Positions 1 to 13,353 are shown, counted from the first letter of the stretch. The stretch: 64,000 bases of DNA from Ptychodera flava (GCF_041260155.1 NC_091928.1:30923388-30987387), one strand, 5' to 3'. Notes: generated from the letters alone by a model not told the origin. Numbers and translations are program-made.

Positions 1-733
1 CAGCATTTGCACAGTGACCCCGATCTTTATTCTTCATTTTGAAAAGGGATGGTTTAAAGATTTCTTGAGAAAAGTTTGGGCAAAGTTTAAGTCTCTCACT
101 TTCGAGGCGCATACTACCTTAATGTCAACTTTCCTGGCATCTGAACCCTCTCAATAACAGTTGATGCTTGTTTACGATGCGTCCGATCAGAAGGATACAT
201 TGGCGTACTTGACACACTGATTTTTTATAAATAATGCTGTACCTTTTGACCTCGACATGACACATATGATGTAACTAAACACTTCTTGTTAGCTTGTTAA
301 TTTTTTACGACCTAACGATACCCTTCGGATTCAACTGTTTATAAGCTTTATAACTTTATTGCTTCTAATAGGTTTACAGTATTTACAGATGGTTTAGTTC
401 CTCTCATTCTAGTGTTGAGTGGGTCCAGTGAGCAGACAAATATATCATTTGAATAGTGACAAGCTAGTATAAATGGGGAGTAACACTCAGTACTTTATTA
501 AAACAATTACATAAAAGTTGTTCAATGTTGTGTCACTGCGACGATTTTTGGTTGCATTACACTACTGTATTATTAGCAACTCAAATATTGTACCTACCAA
601 ACGTACTTTTTAAAGTAGTCCTGTATCACAACTCTTCCTAACTTTTGTGAAGACATGGCCATGACGTCACTTGTAAAAAATAAAAAAGGATTGATTTGTA
701 AATATGTATTATTGTTCTCTTTTTATCTTTAAG

Positions 734-898
734 TCAATAATTGTGGTGATCCTGGTAACGTTGATAAAGCAAAACGAGAAGGCACGTCTTACAGTACCAA
801 AGTGTCGTGAATTACACATGTCAAAATGGGTTTACCGGTGAGGGCAGCATAACATGCACGGCAAATGGAAATTGGACTGAAGAAACCAAGCTGTACAG
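734..898 (+). pseudogene. Gene 0 CCP/sushi exon with two compensating indels
   Basis: The acceptor is AAG before 734 and the donor is GTATAG after 898. At 165 bp it has exactly the length of intact sister exons. Against its duplicate at 54007-54171 it lacks one base in the run after TCTTAC and gains one in GACTGAAGAAACC. Frame is restored at the end, but a TGA falls between the two changes. Conserved parts remain: the start NCGDPGNVDKAKREGTSY and the end ANGNWTE. Skipping this phase 1-1 exon would leave the remaining exons in frame. Confidence 0.6.
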
Positions 899-3800
899 GT
901 ATAGGGTTATATTTTGACTGTATATTGTTTACTTGCTAATATCGCAACTTTCACTCTTTGCAACCAGTAAGTTTCAGCCGCAGCGAAGAATATCAATGTA
1001 TGGCTTGTTGCCATGTTCTATAAGAATTGTTAAAAACGAGAAGTGGTCTAAAACCTTTAAGATTTATCACTATATAGACATAATGACCCCTTTCTGAATT
1101 GCCGTTTCCGCAATTAGAATTCTTCAAATGTTTAGGAAAATCGCCAGCTTTGTACTTGTTCCTGACACAATACATGACGTTCTGTGCCATATTCGACTCT
1201 ATTTCATCTTATGTACCTGCTGAACGTGCCATTAAACGTTATACATGATTAGTGTTAATCATTTGACCGACGGTATGACAGCCTTAAAGACCTAATGATG
1301 CCCTGCTCTTTTCAAATATCGTTTTTATTACTTTTGATACTATTTCGTGAACGATCGGATTTTTCACTGACTCTGCCCTTCATAATTTTTATACAATGCA
1401 ACGAAGACTATTGCATTTTAATAGTTGTAGTTTAGCTTAAAATACACATCCAGCAGACACCAAGTAAATGCTGTATTACAACAAGAACTCTGGAGTCAAT
1501 ATATTTAATGCTGTCTTACAAACATACAGTACTATCACCAATACTATCGGTAATAAGTAACCATAGAAATTGATTCTAATTAGGTTATAGCAAAACAGAT
1601 ACAAACATAACATATAATCTGATGATGTCTGGGACAAATTCATGCTCAAGAAACTCCAGCATGTTGGCTTCTCAAAAAACTAAACTTACCAATATGTTAC
1701 TTTTTTCTTTACTATGCAGCTTCGTCAAGTTTTGGTGCAGGTATGTATTGTAATATCGTATAGTATAAAGCCAGAGATAGACAGCGAGACACCAAGACAG
1801 ACGGACAGACTGACAGACAGTCAGGCACAAATATCAACATACAGCGATTTCAAGTAGTGATTAAACGTATGTTAAAGTTCCATTAGCTGTATCTTCTGGC
1901 GAATTTTCCGTTAGTTTTGATATAAATGATCACTGGCTCACGTTGAATAGCCTGTCAAATAACAGAGAATCGCATATTATCGGAAACATTACGTGCCCTA
2001 CAACTAAATAACATGTGATTTTACAACGAAAATTTCAATTTTTGTCCGGACAGAAATACAAACTCTGTTGACACGTGGATTGCAACGTAGGCATTCTTCT
2101 GCACCTGCGCGAGCCATTTACAGCAATTTCAAAATAAATATTCATTACTTTTGCCCGGTACTTACGTCGTAGTCCTTGTCCTAGCACGTTGCGTAGCCAG
2201 ATGTCTGGCAATCCACGACGCAATGTTGTTTTGATCCCGCAATAAACGTGAACTTGTACATCTCGCGTGATTGCGGCGTCACCATATCTGCGTTCTCCCC
2301 AGCACGCTGAGCGTGCCAGACGTCAACAAACGAGCTCGAAAGGGCAACACGTTTGAACAAAAATTAGCAGTTTTATGTGGCTATAACATCACTAATCATG
2401 CTTGTTTCTTCGTAAAACAACATTTTGCAACAAATATGAGCCTCCAACATGGAATTTTCCGAGGTAAAAAAATGGTCAAAAGTTACAAATAATGGCCGTT
2501 TAATATATTGTTTATATGTATATCTACTCATTCCAAACCCATATATATGTTAACGCAATATAGTACCTCTGCGTTTGCAGGTTATCTTGCTGGTATACTA
2601 ATTGCAATTATAGTTCTGATTTGCATCGTGGTCGTATGTGTAGTTTTCACTTATAAACGGTAAGTACAAAGCTCTCTTGTAAATCCCAAAAACTCAATTT
2701 GAAAATATTTATATGTATTTTTCGGTTTGAATAAGAGGAATAAATTGGGCACTTTAATCTCATTGGCATCATTTCTTTATATATTTTTTCCATCGCTTTT
2801 GCTGATAAAAGGAAAACGAATACAGTATAGAGCGAATGATGTTAATGAAATGTAGTGACTGTTTTCCGAAACGTGTAAAGAAAAAACGCAGGTTTTTCAC
2901 ATACGTTAAGTAGGACTGTCATTAAAACACTTGTCTTTTTGTCCCTCAAAAAGAATAATCTCGTACGTAGCTACAATTTACGAAAAGAAGTATTATCTTC
3001 ATATATGGGAAAATACAACATAATTTTAATCGCTCACACAGACAAATCTCCTATAGTCATTCGCGATTCATGTAGTAACAAAAAAGTATTGCGTCATTTT
3101 TTTTGAACATGTAGTAGAATTTCGCATGAATCATTTATGCACCATGTATTAAAATTTGGTTTTACGCACAGGAATTCTAAGCGGATCACTAAATCTACAT
3201 GTCTAAGTTATGTGAATAGTCAATATGAGGACATCATCCAAGTGAACGACAACACAATTGCCCAAACATCGATAAGTGGACACGTTCACTCTTACGAAAT
3301 GATAGATACCATCAAGGACTCAAATGACCATGTACGATTAGATGGCAAAGACACCCCAAATGTCTTTAAGCAAAATGCATTTTCTTCAAAGGGAGCGGGA
3401 GCAATTGATGAAGACACCGGGGAAACAATTGGAATTAATCGTCACCATGACAACAGCGACACGGATAAAGGAATCAAGGCGGCTATGCAAATGCAAATGC
3501 CCATGAGATTGGAGCTAGAATTATCAGAGGTGTGGATTCAAGTCCAAATAGAAAGACCAAGTCGCAAGTATCTCTCGGGTACACCTTTGCTTCCGGAGGA
3601 GAAATACCGAACAATGATACCGGTAGGGTTATGTTGATGAAAGATAATGTTGCGTATGAATTGACCGATGAAATAGGTGACGGATCAGTGGAAAATATCT
3701 TGTATGAAGCAAACTGCGGCGAGAATCTCGGCCTGACCTGTTCATCAACTGAGGCAAACAAAAATAATCGGGAGAAAACTGATTATAAAAGTGTGACTGA

Positions 3801-4047
3801 CAACAGAGAATCCAGTCACTGTACAAGTGTCGTAGCTGCAGCTACTGAAATGGTTGAAAATGTTGCTTACCAGTCAGCCGGCGCCGATGAAGATGACATC
3901 ATTAACATGTACGCAGAAATTAATGACACGCACACAGCTGCAGGTAATGATGACGATGCGGGAGTTGTTGTGGATAATATTCTGTATGAGTCAGGGAAAT
4001 CGGAAAATACAGACGCCGTTGAGTACTATGTACTGGAAGGACCCTAG
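734..4047 (+). CDS. Gene 0: 3' part of a CCP-type membrane receptor with long tyrosine-rich tail
   Basis: Four exons are visible: CCP 734-898, stem 1720-1740, TM 2581-2659 and tail 3172-4047 (stop TAG at 4045). The 5' part lies left of the window. The order, lengths and phases match the last four exons of the receptor at 43389-56604, and the exon and intron DNA is nearly the same, so this is a recent duplicate. The protein would sit in the plasma membrane, with sushi domains outside and an unusually long tyrosine-rich tail inside. The CCP exon carries one base lost and one gained, which puts a stop between them. The tail has one single-base loss near 3473 that splits it into two frames. It may be decaying, or the indels may be assembly errors. 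Ligand and function are unknown. Confidence 0.75.
1720..1740 (+). CDS. Gene 0 21-bp stem micro-exon
   Basis: A 21-bp exon (phase 1-1) lies between CAG and GTATGT and encodes SSSFGA. It is identical to the exon at 54938-54958 and similar to the 24-bp exon at 32009-32032. It links the last CCP to the membrane segment. Confidence 0.6.
2581..2659 (+). CDS. Gene 0 transmembrane exon
   Basis: This 79-bp exon has acceptor TTTGCAG and donor GTAAGT. It encodes an uninterrupted hydrophobic run (AGILIAIIVLICIVVVCVV) followed by a basic stop-transfer YKR. It ends in phase 2, as do the TM exons of the sister genes. Confidence 0.75.
3172..4047 (+). CDS. Gene 0 cytoplasmic tail exon with multiple tyrosine motifs
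   Basis: The last coding exon (acceptor GCACAG) runs about 290 residues to TAG at 4045-4047. Motifs in order are QYEDII, SYEMID, VAYELT, ILYEAN, TDYKSV (ITSM pattern TxYxxV/I), VAYQSA, MYAEI (YxxI), ILYESG and VEYYVL (ITIM pattern V/IxYxxL) close to the C terminus. The tail is rich in D, E, N and S, as expected of a disordered signalling tail. One base is missing near 3473 relative to the duplicate at 55733-56604, so the first about 100 codons and the rest lie in two frames. SH2-type signalling is an inference from the motifs. Confidence 0.65.
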
Positions 4048-5950
4048 TGTAGTAGATAGCGCTGTTACCCTGGTCTTACATAGCCGTGAATGGAACAAAA
4101 CATTGCTGAGCAGGCTACCCCAACAGAACATAATTCGGACTAGTCATCAAGACAACGACAATTCTGGTGAACAAGTTGAAAATCAGTTCTCACATGTGTT
4201 ATCATTTGATCAATGCTCGATGAAACTTCATGTACATGGCGATAGCCACACCTCGTCGCAACGTGATTATTCCCTCATTCGAAGAGAATCTACCCAGCTT
4301 CTATCAAATACGAAATTCGGAAAAGGATAAGTATCTAGCATTTGATCATGATAGACCATGAACATAAACTTTTCGGCAACAACGTTTATACTTCTTTAGA
4401 AAGAAAGACTTGACTCTAAGAGGACGCCGATCCCCGATGTGACTGAACTCTTAATCACGAGAAATTAGCGCATGAAACACTTCTAATTGTTGTGACTGAC
4501 ATAAATGCTAATTAGAGAAACATACTCTGACCGAAAAGAAATGTTTCTTTAAATTACAAGTACTGTGCAAAAATGTTTTCCGATAACATGACATACTGCT
4601 ATGATGCTGAATTCTACAGAATTAAACACCTTACACAAGTTTCAGTTGTATGTATTTTTTATTCCTATTGATCATGTAAACTACACCAGAGATGGAAATT
4701 ACGTTAAATCTCACAACAACATAATATTGAAAGTATTGTCATTTCTTTGCAAGTTCATGCATTTGCGTAGAATTTGCGAAACAAGAAACCGTTGCATTTG
4801 TATTGTCTTCGATTTTGCGGATAGTGGAGCAGACGTTCCCCTGATTTGTCTGTATTCTATTTACAGACAACTTTGCACGCTTGCATCCGGAGCCATGGAT
4901 AATTAATCAACAAAATACATATAAAGTTTCTAATTCTCTGACACTAATTGAAGATGGCCAGAAGCAGTGTGTTATGATTTTAAGCTAGAAATATCATCTA
5001 ATTATTAGATTCATGATAGAAATATTAACCATCTATCATCTGTGCCTGCGGCTTTCAGGTTGGAAAACAAAAGCTGAATTAAACTTTTGGTTCAAACTAA
5101 CACACAATTGTAAGAGCATGTCATTATGTACAACATAAGAAAAATTAAAGTCCACTATTTTTGAAAATAATTGTCGTATATATTTTTGTTTTGATCTTAA
5201 ACACATTCTGGGTTTTTGTGATGTGGTGCCATTGCTATTATGTAAGCAACGAAAATAATACATAATAGATAAGGATATGATATTATAGGAAATCGCTGAA
5301 CTGTGTTTTGTCATGTATTTGGATGTAGAAAATCAATCTGTGGTAGCAATGGCTATATGTATTTAATTCGTTCAATAGAGCTGAGCTGTATAAAGATGGT
5401 ATGAATGCGACAATGACATGACATGAAAGATATTAACCCTTCTGCTACGTTTTGTCTCATTTTCTATAAACTGTGTGGTGTAAAGAACGACAAGTTTGCT
5501 CTCTCGCCCCGGCAAACTTGGAAGGCCCTATCATACGAAGTTGTTATTCAAAGTCTCGATTGGCATTAAGAACATTTATTGTTTCTCGAAATGATTTTAC
5601 TATTCTTGCTAACATTAGACGTTATGACAGTAAATTAGACGAGTATTCACTATTTTTGTCAACAGTATACTTAGCGATGTGTTCTAACCATATACTAGTA
5701 AAATCGACTAAATCCTCATCGTCTTATGTCGTTTCTTTGAATTTTAAGATTTAAGATTAAGATTGTTTAAGATTTAAGATTGTTTACATTTGATGTACCT
5801 TAAGGCACATACATGTATCACATAACGAAGCTTCTTTTCACCAAGTCTGTTTAAGGCCCAAAGGTCGATCTCAAATTCCGTAAATCATCCCGAATATTTA
5901 AAGTTAATTTTATACGATGAACATTGTCAAGGCTTATTAAAAATCAAAGT
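4048..5950 (+). other. Gene 0 3' UTR and downstream DNA, duplicated at 56605-58980
   Basis: Non-coding DNA after the gene 0 stop, closely similar to the DNA after the gene 2 stop. Roughly 4770-4955 is replaced by different sequence in the other copy (57340-57780). No clear polyadenylation signal was pinned down and no further gene is seen. Confidence 0.55.
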
Positions 5951-5962
5951 AAAACTTAAGTT

Positions 5963-8916
5963 GCCCACGCGGAAATAGTTGAAAAAATGCACGATTAATT
6001 TCTTGAAAAAGAAATTCACCATAAAAATTTTCAAAAAGAATAGGATTTGCGTTCCTATGATATAAAAACAAGCATGGGATCTCTGAAGTTACACGGGCTT
6101 TAATTTATAAAAAAGACAAAAACATTTCCATTGATAATGATTACGTGACACATGAGTATTAATAACTCTTTTACTAGAGTAAATGAAGCAAGACAATTAG
6201 TTTTAAAATGAACAAACAGTATGCATTTTTCAAGTTACACTTTACAATTACATAGAAAGAAAAAACTAGGGAATTTACACAACTACAATTAGAGAAATGT
6301 AAACTTTTGAAGTGCAACTTTGGAATTAATTGTGTTGTGGCATGAATGATTCTAGATTTGTTTTTGTTGGACTGTTATGCATTGCAAATTGTGTATGAGC
6401 AATGACATGATCAGGTCAAAATAAGTGAATTTAGTATGATTGACAGTTGTTCTGTCTGACAGAGCATCTTTCACTGTCGTTTCTGTGCTCCCTGGAGGTG
6501 AATGCCACAAGCTATAATTGGTTCAGTTCTTCAGAAATCTGAGGAGAGAAAAAGGAATATACATATTAAAATATATGCAAAATATATGCAAATGAACTAA
6601 TTATGATATGGGAACCTCATCAAACTTCCAAAAATGTATTCAAAAACATACTGCAAAATGTAAGTATGATGTACTTATAGCATGCTCATTTAGCAAAAGT
6701 AAATCCACTCCATTCGGGTTTGTTCATGGCCTAATTACTAAAAGGCATCAGATGTGGAAATGAGCTAACTATAATATGAGATACTCATAAATTTCAAGCA
6801 TGACTTTTAAAAGTATAGCTGTTGAAGCTTAAAATATCAAATTAATTTACAAACATCACATTCATTTCTAAATAAATAGCCCAAATACAGAATTTCATTA
6901 GGTAAATCTTTTTAATCAGTGATCAGGGTCATCATATTTTTAGTATGAATAAAGCTATTAGTACGTATAACCAATGTACTCCAAGAAGTCCAATCAAATG
7001 CATTATAATACACTGCCTTACTAAAGTTTCACTAAATTAGCAAATGATCTATTGATTAAAATGTCATAGATATGAACCTTTTACTGCAACTAACACTAGA
7101 TATGATCAGCAAAAGGCAAAGGACCAATTTAAATCGATGCACTAAATACTGATATATAGCCTAATTACAGAAATTAATTAAACATGTAAATGAGCTTGAA
7201 TAAGAATCTCACTCTTCGTGAACCGTGTGTTTTGAACGCTACAAATGAAAATGAAAGCCAAGAAAACGGAGAATGAAGGCCTGTACTATTTACGTTTACG
7301 GTTGAAGTATAGAACTAGTGAAGTCACAGCGTGTTGTCGTTATTGTCTGGCCTCACACCGTTACGCTAAAAAAATACCAGAAGAACATTCACTAGGCGAG
7401 TATTATTGCAATATTTTATCACATTGTTGCTGCAAAATCGATCCATTCTGATGCTAGAATATGCATGCCGAAACTAAACTGAACGGAATATTGGAAGTAT
7501 TACGTAAAATTAACATTTAATATTAATAATAATTAATATTTTGCGACATTGTCAAATCCCCTCCCTTGTCGGGCGTACTGTAGCGAAAAACTAAATGCGG
7601 TAAAGCCTCGCTTTCATTTCCCATATCAGCGGGAAGAGAAACACAGAACCATTGGTTCAAATATTCATGAAGGCCATTCGCTATACAAAATCTTCAAAAA
7701 TCATGCGTTAAAACAAATCCTGTTTTCGATGATGTTCGCATGGTAAGCAACGTTATACAACTTTAGAGTCCTATTTGAACATCAAGCTACACGCAAAATA
7801 CGAAACAAATAAAAGCTATTACGAACAGCTATCGACAATTTCACAATCTTGCACGACAAGACATACCGTGTCATACGTCTTGATACTGGGGGGCCGTTCG
7901 GGCATCCGGCCCATGCATTTTGTCAAAAAGTATCGATCCGCTACAGAGTTGTTGTTCATTCGTAAATGTTCATAACCCCGGGGACCGCTATCCCTGTTTC
8001 AATGCATTCATTGACAGATAGATGTATCAAAGTTTACAAATTTCACGTAGCTGACGAATCCTGTGATTGGTAGCTTTTAGATAATAGGTTGGCTGGGTTC
8101 TCGGAATTCAGTCTGCTTTACTAAGAAACAAACCGCTAGTCTCCATAGTTACGATGCAAATTTTGGCCTTGAAATGGTCGTATTCCAATCCTTCAAAATA
8201 ACATAGACGATGAACTAAAACATCAGGACACCGAGTGAATTGAAAATTGGAAGTCAAATCAAATATTCAATGTCAGCGAGCAAATTAAACCTTCTCTCCC
8301 TTGCAGCAGAATGGACGTCTTTCATACGTTTATGATTACAGCTCCTTGGATGGTTTAGTAAGCTAATGCCGTCTAAAGTTACGCACGAGGTTATTAGTTT
8401 GCCTGTAAGTTTCAACGGGAAAAAAGCGACAACGGCTATAGAGTTCTTATCGGCCTCTACATATAATAAAAATTTCAGTATCTATGTTTTCATCTTTTCA
8501 CCGTTGTCGCCGTTTTGATTTCCACTACAGAACTATTAAACTTGTCACTAGGAATTTATTTTAGCTTACGCGGTTGCTGCTATGATGTAGCTGGTTTGCC
8601 AATGTGGATTTCGCGTTCATCACACGTTTTTTAGACGACAGACTGCCAAAGTATGTTGCTTCAATTTCACTATCAGTTCACCATCAATGCTTCCATTTAA
8701 CGTTTATCCTTCGATTCACTCTATTAATAGACCGCAGACATTCAACAACTCAAGTTCTGCGTGAATGATATGAAACATGGCGGGAATATAAACAAAATAG
8801 AATTACGTAGATCGAGTGCAAGCAGGTTAACACAAACGGTACATGTCACAGCCTCTCGTGAAGGAACTGTGTTTATGTCGACAAAAGAAAATAATACCAT
8901 TGAAAGTGGTATGCTG

Positions 8917-8998
<82 letters not shown>

Positions 8999-10569
8999 AC
9001 TGGTGACTGCTCTACCGTATCTTTCTCACGTTGATTTACATTCTACAAAGATACGACAAAAAGCCGGATCGACTTTTTCTGAACACTGAAACGTTAACGT
9101 TTAAACGAAATATCACAAACTCACTTTGATTTTTGGAGCCTCGGGCAATCTAGAAAGCACTATAAGGCTAAATCTGTACTGAGAAAGGGCTACTGTATAG
9201 AGATACTTTCATTCGAGCGAAACTTCAATTCGGAAAGGGCAACGCGTAGGCCCTCTAGCATGTCTAGCAGTTGACAGAAGTTATCGAAATTATCTATGCT
9301 TACTTGCAGTCCTGTGATCAGACATGACACCTCACACTCTGGAAAAGCCATAAAATAACCTACCTGCTGTATGTCCACAATATCACTGTATGGGCCCTCA
9401 GAGAAAGCTACGTTAAATACTCCACACAGTAACAGTCGTACCGATCAGGGTTACTGTGGCACGTAACCATGTCGGCCTTGAATCAATTGCCTTCATGACG
9501 ACGTTGACTGTATGCGCTTGCGCACTTGATGCTGCACGTGATCTAGGGCTAGACCGTTTTGTACTAAAGGGTGGGGTTTTTAATACTCTATAACTTTGTC
9601 TCCTTCATAGGACCTTGACACCGATTTCCTTATTTTGATGTTTGTTTTTCAAAAAAAAAAAAGATTCATCAGCCGGTAACACAGTACTGGAGATTTCCCA
9701 TAATTGATCATGATTGGTACACTCGGAAACTCCTCAGTGGTCTACTGTGTCTCCCATGTGTACATAAATTCGCAGACTAGTTTTTAAAATTCTGAAAACG
9801 TACTTTTATGGACACCATTCTTCTCAATTCCTATTTGAAATTATTTGGAAAAATATGCTTGATTGAGAGAGAAGATAGCATGTTTATAAAATTTTCCACT
9901 GATTGTGTCTTCAGCCATACAGAATATAGTGATGGAAAGTAGTGAGACTAGTTGCACCTATTTTATGAAACAAAAGGATATTGATTTTTTAAGAACTTTG
10001 GTCAGGTCAATCTAGATATATATCTAGATATATATCTGTGATGAGCAAAGTTAGTTACATACACAAACCAACAGAGTCATTTTTGTCATAATTCTTAGAC
10101 AGACAAACAAACAGAAAGACAAACACAAAGAGAAACATACACAGAGACTTTAAAATATCAGTACCACAATAGCTCATTCGAATGAGCACACAAGCTAAAA
10201 ACCCTAGTCACGGTAATACTATTTCCTAGTCCTCTGTGCCCCACTCCTAATAATTTAGTGCATCCTCCCTTGCTATGTAAATGAGCAAAAATGAGCAAAA
10301 ATAAGTCAAAATATTATTTCAAAAATTAATTTCTACTGAACTATGCAACCAACATCCCCCAAAACCTAATCAGATCTAGTTTTTATCTTAAAGATTCTGT
10401 ATACCAAATTACGTGACATTTGATGGACAAGTTTCAGAGATATCTACGACACAAATCCATAACACACACACGCACACACACACATACATATTACAGACAC
10501 ACATACAGACTAACAAACGCCATCCTATGACAGAGGCCCACTTAGGTGGGCTACGCCCACCGCGTGGGC
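5963..10569 (-). mobile_element. 4.6-kb insertion with GCCCACGCGG inverted ends (CACGTG-repeat family)
   Basis: This block interrupts the segmental duplication and is absent at the matching place in copy B (about 58970-58980). Its ends are inverted (GCCCACGCGG at 5963-5972 and CCGCGTGGGC at 10560-10569). A TTAA lies just outside each end. The right end folds (GTGGGC-TAC-GCCCAC) and is followed inward by CA/CAGA-rich DNA and by repeats containing 'gcaaatgagctaa', as in the related copies at 12217, 20300-20945 and 22813. No transposase is recognised. It is probably non-autonomous and possibly composite. Confidence 0.45.
8919..8995. repeat. (GA)n microsatellite
   Basis: About 77 bp of uninterrupted GA dinucleotides inside the 4.6-kb insertion. 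Confidence 0.95.
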
Positions 10570-10571
10570 CA

Positions 10572-11128
10572 ATTAAAGTTCCATTTGAAATAAACTGCTC
10601 TTAGAAAACAATAAAAAATATATAAAATGTTAAAAGTTGCACATTTCTATTCATAATAATACTGAAGTTGTTGAATGGAAAACGTAGTTCGTAAGGGGTT
10701 ATTCACGCGGCATGGACTCTCTACCATTTTCTTCCCCTTTATCATGCACTTGCTGTTTCATCAGCTGGGGGTTCAGTTTTGTGTTGCCGTCTCCTTTTCC
10801 TGCATCTCGTTTCCTTCGTTAATTTCGCCACCTTTGGGTGACCACGACTTCTTCCCGAACATCCTGAAATGATGTCATCAGCAATATCTCAAAAGAACGG
10901 TATAAGTTTTATTATCGAGAACGCGACTTTGACCGTGTCGCTCATAAATAAAAATTATCACAATAGAAGTTCGGACATCTTGGTCATTCAAGGTTTATGT
11001 TCAACTGCAACAATTATCAGTGGCTTCAAGCTTGTCGGAGACGAGAAGCCTTCATATAAACACATAGCACTCGCACTGACACTAGAACTGGCAGCTTAGA
11101 TTATCTGATCACTCGTGATTACAAAAGA
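10572..11128. repeat. Segmental duplication, copy A (right part)
   Basis: Aligns with about 58976-59727 (for example the shared 'agttccatttgaaataaac' and 'ttgttgaatggaaaacg'). Homology stops at 'cgtgattacaaaagag' in both copies, which marks the right breakpoint. Copy B carries about 180 bp extra near 59340-59530. Confidence 0.8.
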
Positions 11129-12210
11129 GGACAAACATTTCTATAGATGGAACCATACTCAATGACTCTTTTTTCAAACTGACAAGAAAGCCTAAAACAT
11201 GTCTGGATCTAGCGATGTCATTTTGCATAATTGTAGTAATGAAAACGTCGTATTGGTAGCGCCAATCGAGGTGAGGGACGAGGTCAATTATGAAAAAAAG
11301 ACGCTCATTCCCATTTAGCGTTATATGCCGTCAAGGAAGGCTTTACCACGTTACGATTTCAGGAAACGCGTTTCGTGTCTGGAAATGGTATTGCTATGCT
11401 GCTATTGGAAAAGAGACGGCGGGGGGGGGGGTTAAGGGGGGGGGGGGTAATGAGATTTGAGACCCAAGTGTCTCGCCAGATGGTTCTCATATTAATATGC
11501 ATATGCTAGATTCGATGACATAGACGTTAAGGCAAACGGTGTTGATTCAAGCAATTGACTGTCACAGAAAATACAGCGGGAATTCAGTCATAGAAAGAAT
11601 TAGTTGAATCCTAACCATAAAGAGAAAACTTTCGTACGACAACAGAAGCAATTCCCGGGTAACAACGCTTCTCAGGCTGAAGGTCATGTCCCTGGAGATG
11701 AATTATCGAAAAAGTACCGAACTAGCGGTGACGGAATGATGGAAAATTACCTATGAATCTGCCATTGACGTAAACAGTGGATTTATCGATAATATCATTA
11801 GAAGGCAAAACGATGAAGAAAATCCTGAATATATCAGACAGTCTGACGATTCGCGTACGAATTATCGAGGCGACAGTTTCCGTGATCATGACAGCAATAA
11901 GGAAGTGAAATACAATAGAATGGTCGAAAACGTTTTTAAGAATTGAAAGACGGCAGTGGAGACTCTGGTGATGTTTATGCGGAATTGCTGACACCAATGG
12001 TTCATAGAATGTCGACGTTTAGGGCAGTGTTAATTATATTCTTTACGAATCAAGTACACGTGAAAACGCTTATGATGTTGAGTAGTATGTGCTGGGGAGT
12101 CATAATGTTTTCTAAACGTCAACATCTACGAGATATCGGAGTTTAAATTCTCGCCTAATTAGTTACTCAGGAATTACAATATCGCTTAATCAGTGACATT
12201 GAAACATTCT
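11129..12210. other. Intergenic DNA with poly-G tract
   Basis: No gene is seen. It contains two G runs separated by TTAA (11418-11448), able to form a G-quadruplex on the plus strand. Confidence 0.6.
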
Positions 12211-12216
12211 AGTTTT

Positions 12217-13353
12217 TAGCTCATGTGTTCACACACGTAAGGCTATGTGGCAGCGATGCTTGTCTTTCTGCGTGTCTGTCCGTCTGTCCTTCTATCTGTC
12301 TGTCTGTCTGTCTGGCTGGCTGGTTGACTTCTGTGTGTCTGTCTGTCTGTCTATGGGCCCGATATCTCAAAAACGGCTCATCAGATCGAAATCTAATCTG
12401 GTGCATAGATTAAGTTTGTAAATGGCAAGATTAGTTTTTGGTGGGTGCGGCTTACTGACTTTTTGCTCATTTGCATCTTCGTTACACATCTCTTTTCTTC
12501 CGTTGGTCTGGTCTCTGGAACTTCGCTTTTGCTTGCAAATGCTTTCTAGTTAGGAATATATATCTGAATTGACTAGAAAAAAGTTGACGAAACTTGCTAC
12601 ATATATTGAAGGTACTATGAAACCACATTCTTGAAAGTCATATAAGCATTTTTACTTCAGCCAATTCCTAATTTGCATATTTCATGAACTTTCCTAATAA
12701 GGGATATATATCTGAATTGACGAGACCGAAGTTGAAGAAACGTGCTATATACATTATAGATATCATGATATAACATTATTGAAAGTCATTAAACATTTTT
12801 ACTTCAGCCATTACCTAATTTGCATATTTTATGAACTCTCCTAGTTATGGATATTTATCAACATTATTGGAAGTCAACATTACTGAAAATCATTAAGTAT
12901 TTTAACTTCAGGCAAGTCCTAGTTTGCATATTCAATGATGTTTCCTAATCAAGGATATATACTTGGATTTACTTGTTTTAAGTTGGCAAAACATGCTATG
13001 TACATTAATGATACGAGATTAAAAAATTGTTTGAAGTCATTTCGCATTTTCATGTCAGCTAATTTATAATTTCCATATCTAATGAGCTTTCAACGTTTGG
13101 CACATATAGCTTTAAGGACTTGACCACAGGCAATTACACCTGCTATATAAAGTAGTGATAAATGACAGCAGTCAAAGAAATCTAGTATTTATATTTCAGC
13201 TTATTACATATTTGTATTCTTAATGACCTTTTAGAATTGATCTGTGGTGAATATTGTTCATCATGTTGATTATAATACTTTCAATGAAGTTGCAAACATG
13301 TGGCAAAGGTTCAAATTTACACATACATGCAATATATAATGAAACACGTGAGC
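12217..13353 (+). mobile_element. Interspersed repeat, CACGTG-end family, copy a
   Basis: It starts with a TAGCTCATGTGTTCACACACG hairpin-like end and closes with an inverted AACACGTGAGC at 13343-13353. Next come a TCTG microsatellite (12257-12350) and the line 'gatatctcaaaaacggct', then about five divergent units of 110-145 bp, most carrying a form of 'cctaatttgcatattt'. There is no coding capacity. The same plan is seen at 22813-24203 and, inverted, up to 20945. Confidence 0.5.
12257..12350. repeat. (TCTG)n-type microsatellite
   Basis: Imperfect TCTG/TCTGTCCG repeats near the 5' end of repeat copy a. Similar CAGA or GT tracts occupy the same position in the sister copies. Confidence 0.85.

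Larger units (their letters stand above)
1..5950. repeat. Segmental duplication, copy A (left part)
   Basis: From the window edge to about 5950 this DNA aligns almost continuously with 53268-58980, in exons and introns alike, with scattered substitutions and small indels. It resumes at 10572-11128 after a 4.6-kb insertion. The high intron similarity implies a young duplication or recent gene conversion. Confidence 0.85.

Noticed and set aside
3200-3320. YEDI and YEMI of the long tail as an ITAM.
   Set aside because: The spacer is 19 residues, beyond the 6-12 range.
3854-4330. Open frame of 158 codons overlapping the gene 0 tail.
   Set aside because: It is a shifted frame of the tail exon and 3' UTR; the tyrosine motifs lie in the other frame. 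The matching frame in copy B arises only after a base loss.
8761-9006. Open frame ending in a long ERERER run.
   Set aside because: The run is the (GA)n microsatellite and the rest has no domain or splice context.
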